DNA from: Persicitalea jodogahamensis
GTDB taxonomy: Bacteria; Bacteroidota; Bacteroidia; Cytophagales; Spirosomataceae
DNA length: 64,000 nt
NCBI RefSeq assembly: GCF_014651615.1
Contig: NZ_BMXF01000007.1
Location: 124,001 to 188,000 of the forward strand
Direction: 5' to 3'
The position numbers and the translations under genes were made by a program. This document shows positions 60,516-64,000 of the stretch, in pieces (the first letter of the stretch is position 1; each line of letters opens with the position of its first letter). Below the pieces are notes generated by a model. It was not told where the DNA came from and did no database searches. It saw nothing but the letters and a program-made list of their open reading frames with translations.

Positions 60516-60857
60516 ATGAAGACCGCTTCCCTATACAAAGATCTGACTTACCAGGATGACAAGCCACTGGTGCAGCCACTGTTGGAAACTGACTTCACCC
60601 GCGAGATCAGAATCGTGTTCAAAGGGGGACAGGTCATGAAAAAGCACTTTACGCCCTTCCCCATCGTCATCGAGATCGTGGAAGGAGAGATCGATTTTGG
60701 CACGGGTGGCACAATTCACCGCGCTGCAGAAGGAGACTTGATTTCTTTGGAGGGGGGCATTCCCCATGATTTGACGGCCCTGACCGATAGCATTGTCCGG
60801 CTGACGCTATCGAAACCCGACCGGAGTGAGCGGGTGAAGGAGGTGGCCAATCAATAG
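60516..60857 (+). CDS. small cupin-domain protein
   Basis: 113 residues. The cupin strands are visible: GQVMKKHFTPFPIVIEIVEG, DFGTGGTIHRAAEGDLISLE and GGIPHDLTALTDSIVRLTL. One His in MKKHFTPFP and one in IPHDLTA are the probable metal ligands of the two cupin motifs. Single-domain cupins of this length usually act as small metal-binding enzymes or sensors. It is convergent with the GH20 gene, 48 bases away. Confidence 0.8.
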   Translation: MKTASLYKDLTYQDDKPLVQPLLETDFTREIRIVFKGGQVMKKHFTPFPIVIEIVEGEIDFGTGGTIHRAAEGDLISLEGGIPHDLTALTDSIVRLTLSKPDRSERVKEVANQ

Positions 60858-60905
60858 CGGCAGGGCGACGGGTAATCGGACACGGACTCAAACGGAGAAC
60901 ATCTT

Positions 60906-63182
60906 TCAATGCACCCGAATCTCGTCGGCGAACATGTACCCTTTGTTATTTTTGGCAAAAATCCGAATGTAACGCGCCGACTGACCGTCCAACGGCACGG
61001 TCACGTCTTTAATAACCAAAGAATTGACCGACTCGGGCACGGTACGCTCCACCCGCACCGGGGCCGAAAAGGTTTTGCCGTCTTGCGAGAGGGATACTTC
61101 CACGTAGCGCGGCATATATACTCCGGGGCCCGTGAGCTGCATAAGGCCGATCTGTACCTCCTGCAAAGGCTGCACTTTTTCTAAGTCAATCGTCACGTCC
61201 ATGTCGATACCCTCGAAGCCCAGCCATTGCTGATCGCCGTAGGTGAACGAGCCGCGGTTGCCGTTGACCAGCGTGCCGTCGCCCTGCGCGGGGTAGCTGT
61301 TGGTGTAGCGAATCCCGTAGGTGATGGGTTTGCCGAACGCCTTGTGAAAATCCACGGGCAGCGCCGCCACCGGACCGATGGCCGCGCCATCGCGGTACAA
61401 AGCCGCCTTGATGCTGGCCGATTCTTTCACCGAAAAGGGGCCCGCATAGCGGCTCGACCGGGCGGTGGGTTCGCTGCCGTCGAGCGTGTAGCGAATTTCC
61501 GGCTGGTACTGCTCCGAGCGAAACTCGACGCGGGCCGCCCATTCATTGGGTTGGAAATTAGCCAGGATTTCCAGATCGACGCCGGGACGGTAGTAGTTAA
61601 CGTTGCGACGTTGCAGCAAGAGGTAGTGATCCTGCAACCGCCGCTGAAAACCGGGCCAATCCCGCGCCGACGAGTCGGACCAAACTACCTCCGACAGTGC
61701 CAGCAGCCGGGGGAAAACCATGTATTCCAAATGCTCCATCGTGGGGACGTACTCCGTCCAGATGTTGGCCTGAGCGCCCAACACGTGCTTTGCCTGGGTG
61801 GGTGTCAGCTCTTTGGGGATGGGTTCGTAGCCATACACTTTTTTCAGGGGCAAAAAGCCGCCGATGGCTTCGGGCTGCGTGGTGGGGTTGGCCTGGTAGC
61901 TGTCGAAGTACACGTAGCCGCCGGGCGTCATGATCACGTCGTGGCCCTTTTGGGCGGCCGCAATACCGCCACTTTCGCCGCGCCAGCTCATCACGGTAGC
62001 TCCTTCGGCCAGGGGTGCTTCGGGCGTGTCGCCATGCAGGATTTCGTCCCAGCCGATCATCTTGCGCCCTTTTTTCTCCAAAAACTGATCCATCCGGCGC
62101 ACGGCATAACTTTGCAGCGCGTGTTCGTCGGCCAGGTTGTGTTCCTTGATACGGCGCTGGCACTTGGGACATTTTTTCCAGGCTTTGGTACTAGCCTCAT
62201 CGCCGCCGATGTGGATGTATTTGGATGGGAAAATGTCCAGTACTTCGGTAAGCACGTCTTCCAGAAACGTGAAGGTACTGTCGTTGCCCAGACAAAATTC
62301 GCTATTGGCGTAAGGCTCGCCCGAACACGATAGGTGCGGATACACCGCCAGTACTTCCTCGGAATGGCCAGGCATCTCGATTTCGGGAATGACCGTAATG
62401 CCCCGTCGGGCAGCGTAGGCTACCAACTCGCGGGCTTCGTCCTGCGTGTAGTAACCGCCGTAGGCATTGGGATCGCCCTCGCGGCTGTAACGGCGCGGAC
62501 TCGCCCACCATTCTTTCCAGGTGCGGTGGGTGCGCCAGGCGGCCCGCTGGGTGAGGGCCGGGTACTTCTCGATTTCCAGCCGCCAGCCCGCTCCGTCGGT
62601 CAGGTGCCAGTGGAAGGTATTGAATTTGTAGAGCGCCATCAGATCGATGTACCGCTTGACAAAATCCAGATCGAAGAAATGACGCGAAACGTCGAGGTGC
62701 ATACCCCGGTAGCCGAAGCGCGGCGCGTCGGTCAGGTTCAGGCCGGGTAATTGCCTTGGGTCAGGTTGCAGATCAGCCAGTTGCAGCAGGGTTTGCACGC
62801 CCCGCTGCGCTCCCGCCACGGTGGCGGCGGTGAGGTGAATGCGGTTGGCTTCGATGCGGAGTTGGTAGCTTTCAGCATCGGAATCCGCCGGGTTGGTCGC
62901 TTTCTTTTGCTCAAAAATGACCTGCGCCAATCCGCTTTGGTTTCCCGACAGCGGGCTTACCGTCAGTGCTTTGCCAAAGCTTTGTTCCGACCACAATTTA
63001 GCGGCGCCGGTGAAGGCGGGCGAACTGCTAATCCGTAGCTCTGGCGTGAGCGAGAAAGTACCCGGCACTTCCTTTAAAGTTGTAGGTTGGGGAATTAGCG
63101 AATGGACGGTTTGTGCCTGCGTTGTGAACGCTGAAAGGCTGGTTAATACAAAAAGGAATACGCCTTTTTTGAAAATTTCCAT
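60906..63182 (-). CDS. secreted GH20 beta-N-acetylhexosaminidase
   Basis: 758 residues from ATG 63182 (MEIFKKGVFLFVLTSLSAFT, cleavage near TQAQ). Residues ~25-150 are the GH20 N-terminal domain. The catalytic barrel starts FGYRGMHLDVSRHFF and contains YIHIGGDEAS, where Asp328-Glu329 are the catalytic pair that uses the substrate N-acetyl group. VMSWRGESGG and NIWTEYV are the usual later motifs. The last ~230 residues comprise a chitobiase-like Ig strand set (PEIRYTLDGSEPTARSSRYA) and an F5/8-type domain (GFEGIDMDVTIDLEKVQPLQ). It releases terminal GlcNAc or GalNAc from glycans in the periplasm. The next gene upstream is a sialate-lyase-like protein, so this is an amino-sugar locus. Confidence 0.93.
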   Translation of the reverse strand: MEIFKKGVFLFVLTSLSAFTTQAQTVHSLIPQPTTLKEVPGTFSLTPELRISSSPAFTGAAKLWSEQSFGKALTVSPLSGNQSGLAQVIFEQKKATNPADSDAESYQLRIEANRIHLTAATVAGAQRGVQTLLQLADLQPDPRQLPGLNLTDAPRFGYRGMHLDVSRHFFDLDFVKRYIDLMALYKFNTFHWHLTDGAGWRLEIEKYPALTQRAAWRTHRTWKEWWASPRRYSREGDPNAYGGYYTQDEARELVAYAARRGITVIPEIEMPGHSEEVLAVYPHLSCSGEPYANSEFCLGNDSTFTFLEDVLTEVLDIFPSKYIHIGGDEASTKAWKKCPKCQRRIKEHNLADEHALQSYAVRRMDQFLEKKGRKMIGWDEILHGDTPEAPLAEGATVMSWRGESGGIAAAQKGHDVIMTPGGYVYFDSYQANPTTQPEAIGGFLPLKKVYGYEPIPKELTPTQAKHVLGAQANIWTEYVPTMEHLEYMVFPRLLALSEVVWSDSSARDWPGFQRRLQDHYLLLQRRNVNYYRPGVDLEILANFQPNEWAARVEFRSEQYQPEIRYTLDGSEPTARSSRYAGPFSVKESASIKAALYRDGAAIGPVAALPVDFHKAFGKPITYGIRYTNSYPAQGDGTLVNGNRGSFTYGDQQWLGFEGIDMDVTIDLEKVQPLQEVQIGLMQLTGPGVYMPRYVEVSLSQDGKTFSAPVRVERTVPESVNSLVIKDVTVPLDGQSARYIRIFAKNNKGYMFADEIRVH

Positions 63183-63265
63183 AAAAATCAAAGGTGCATG
63201 ATTAAATCAATTGCCGGGCGGACGGGGCAGACCCACCTGTTAGCCTCCGGATAGAGGAATTATTA

Positions 63266-64000
63266 CTACGAATACACCTCCGGCATTTCCGAGGCATAGA
63301 CGAAGAATTCTATATCCTCCAAATCCTGAAAAAATTCGCCGTACTGCGCCTCACTCATGTTACGCACGGGCAAACGGAACGTTCCGCAATCCAGGCCCAG
63401 TGCCCGCATGTAGGCTTTGCCCACCGAAATGCCGCCGTACTTGCCCAGCAGTTTCACGATGTCGATGGATTTTTCCTGCAAACGCCGGGCTTCTGCCAGA
63501 TCGCCCGCGTCGAAGGCGGCCATCAGGCGGTGGTACAGCGGCGCGGCATAGTTGAACGTGCTGCCTACGCCGCCGCGCGCGCCCATGGCCATGCCGCCCA
63601 GGAACACCTCGTCCCAGCCCCAGAGGATGTCGTACTTGCCGCCACCGTAGTTGAGGCATTGGTTGTACTCCATCATGTCGTGGTGGGTATATTTGATGCC
63701 CGCGAAGTTGGGCATTTGTCCATCCAGATGCTCCAAAAGCTGAACCATCGAAACGTTGACGCCCGTCAGGACGGGAATATGGTAAAAATAGACGGCCGTG
63801 TCCGGCGCGGCCTCGCCCACTTCCCGGCAGATTTGGGCGATGGTTTCGGCACTATTGATTTTGAAATAATGGGGAGCAAGAATGGCGATGGCATCGTAAC
63901 CGCAAGCCGCAGCCCATTTGGCCAGTTGCTGCATCTCTTCTACCGAATTGCCACCCACCATCGCGATTTTCAGGAGGTCTTTCTCCGAAGCATGCCCCCA
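63266..64000 (-). CDS. nanA: N-acetylneuraminate-lyase-like DapA-family aldolase (partial)
   Basis: The frame continues beyond the window edge; about 244 residues are visible. VYFYHIPVLTGVNVSM contains the active-site Tyr and FAGIKYTHHDMMEYNQC holds the Schiff-base Lys in the GIKYT context of N-acetylneuraminate lyases, distinct from the GIKD-type of dihydrodipicolinate synthases. WGWDEVFLGGMAMGARGGVG, then STFNYAAPLYHRLMAAFDAG continue the NanA pattern. It splits sialic acid into N-acetylmannosamine and pyruvate in the cytoplasm. It is upstream of the GH20 gene by about 80 bases and probably in the same operon. The N-terminal ~60 residues are outside the window. Confidence 0.82.
   Translation of the reverse strand, partial: WGHASEKDLLKIAMVGGNSVEEMQQLAKWAAACGYDAIAILAPHYFKINSAETIAQICREVGEAAPDTAVYFYHIPVLTGVNVSMVQLLEHLDGQMPNFAGIKYTHHDMMEYNQCLNYGGGKYDILWGWDEVFLGGMAMGARGGVGSTFNYAAPLYHRLMAAFDAGDLAEARRLQEKSIDIVKLLGKYGGISVGKAYMRALGLDCGTFRLPVRNMSEAQYGEFFQDLEDIEFFVYASEMPEVYS

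Noticed and set aside
63266-64000. Dihydrodipicolinate synthase (lysine biosynthesis)
   Set aside because: The Schiff-base Lys context (GIKYTHHD) and GWDE motif fit N-acetylneuraminate lyase, and the neighbour is a hexosaminidase rather than lysine genes.

Overview
The window reads as chromosome from a Gram-negative Bacteroidota bacterium, most likely a Cytophagales/Spirosomataceae-type polysaccharide degrader (the genus is inference). The support is paired SusC/SusD genes with TonB boxes of the EVVVVG type, many Bacteroidota-style lipoprotein and Tat-like RRxFL leaders, TAnnTTTG promoter elements, sulfatases and (alpha/alpha)6 or beta-helix glycan enzymes. There are no rRNA or tRNA genes that I can see.

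Layout. 1-7.9 kb is a worn accessory region: the tail of a SusD-like gene, a heparinase II/III-like lyase, a SusC gene cut off in mid barrel and fused back-to-back to a scrap of a HigB toxin gene, a first higBA module, small unknown ORFs, a LytTR remnant, a RES/Xre toxin-antitoxin pair and an IS5-like remnant. 7.9-18.5 kb is polysaccharide utilisation locus 1 (PUL1): beta-helix lipoprotein, large multidomain clan GH-A hydrolase, LacI-type regulator on the opposite strand, SusD, SusC. A 16-bp identical LacI-type operator occurs both in the lacI/hydrolase divergent region and directly in front of susC. 18.6-20.9 kb is a small island: tyrosine recombinase preceded by a perfect 35-bp palindrome, and a second higBA module with operator and promoter.

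21.2-49.8 kb is PUL2, almost wholly on the minus strand. It holds an M14 carboxypeptidase, two sulfatases with CxPSR motifs, an L-fuconolactonase-like amidohydrolase, a GH2-like protein, a beta-propeller lyase-like protein, a broken FG-GAP protein, two (alpha/alpha)6-type proteins, a DUF5060/DUF4038-like glycosidase, a Gfo/Idh/MocA oxidoreductase, SusD, SusC, a sodium:solute symporter, an enolase-superfamily dehydratase, an aldo/keto reductase and a beta-helix protein. An AraC regulator diverges from its upstream end. Reductase plus lactonase plus dehydratase is the set used for oxidative breakdown of a (deoxy)sugar such as L-fucose or L-galactose, so the likely substrate is a sulfated plant or algal polysaccharide; this is inference.

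50.9-52.9 kb is decayed: a SusD pseudogene, a truncated secreted ORF, and a dead IS with recognisable terminal repeats that ends exactly at the nhaA stop codon. 52.9-60.9 kb is mostly housekeeping or stress genes: NhaA (frameshifted at its N-terminus), a Rnk/GreA-type factor, a four-helix-bundle sensor protein, a DUF932 protein behind twin palindromes, TerB-like, META-domain lipoprotein, TMEM175-like channel, MscS channel, cupin. 60.9-64 kb starts an amino-sugar/sialic-acid locus: GH20 hexosaminidase and an N-acetylneuraminate-lyase-like protein cut by the window edge.
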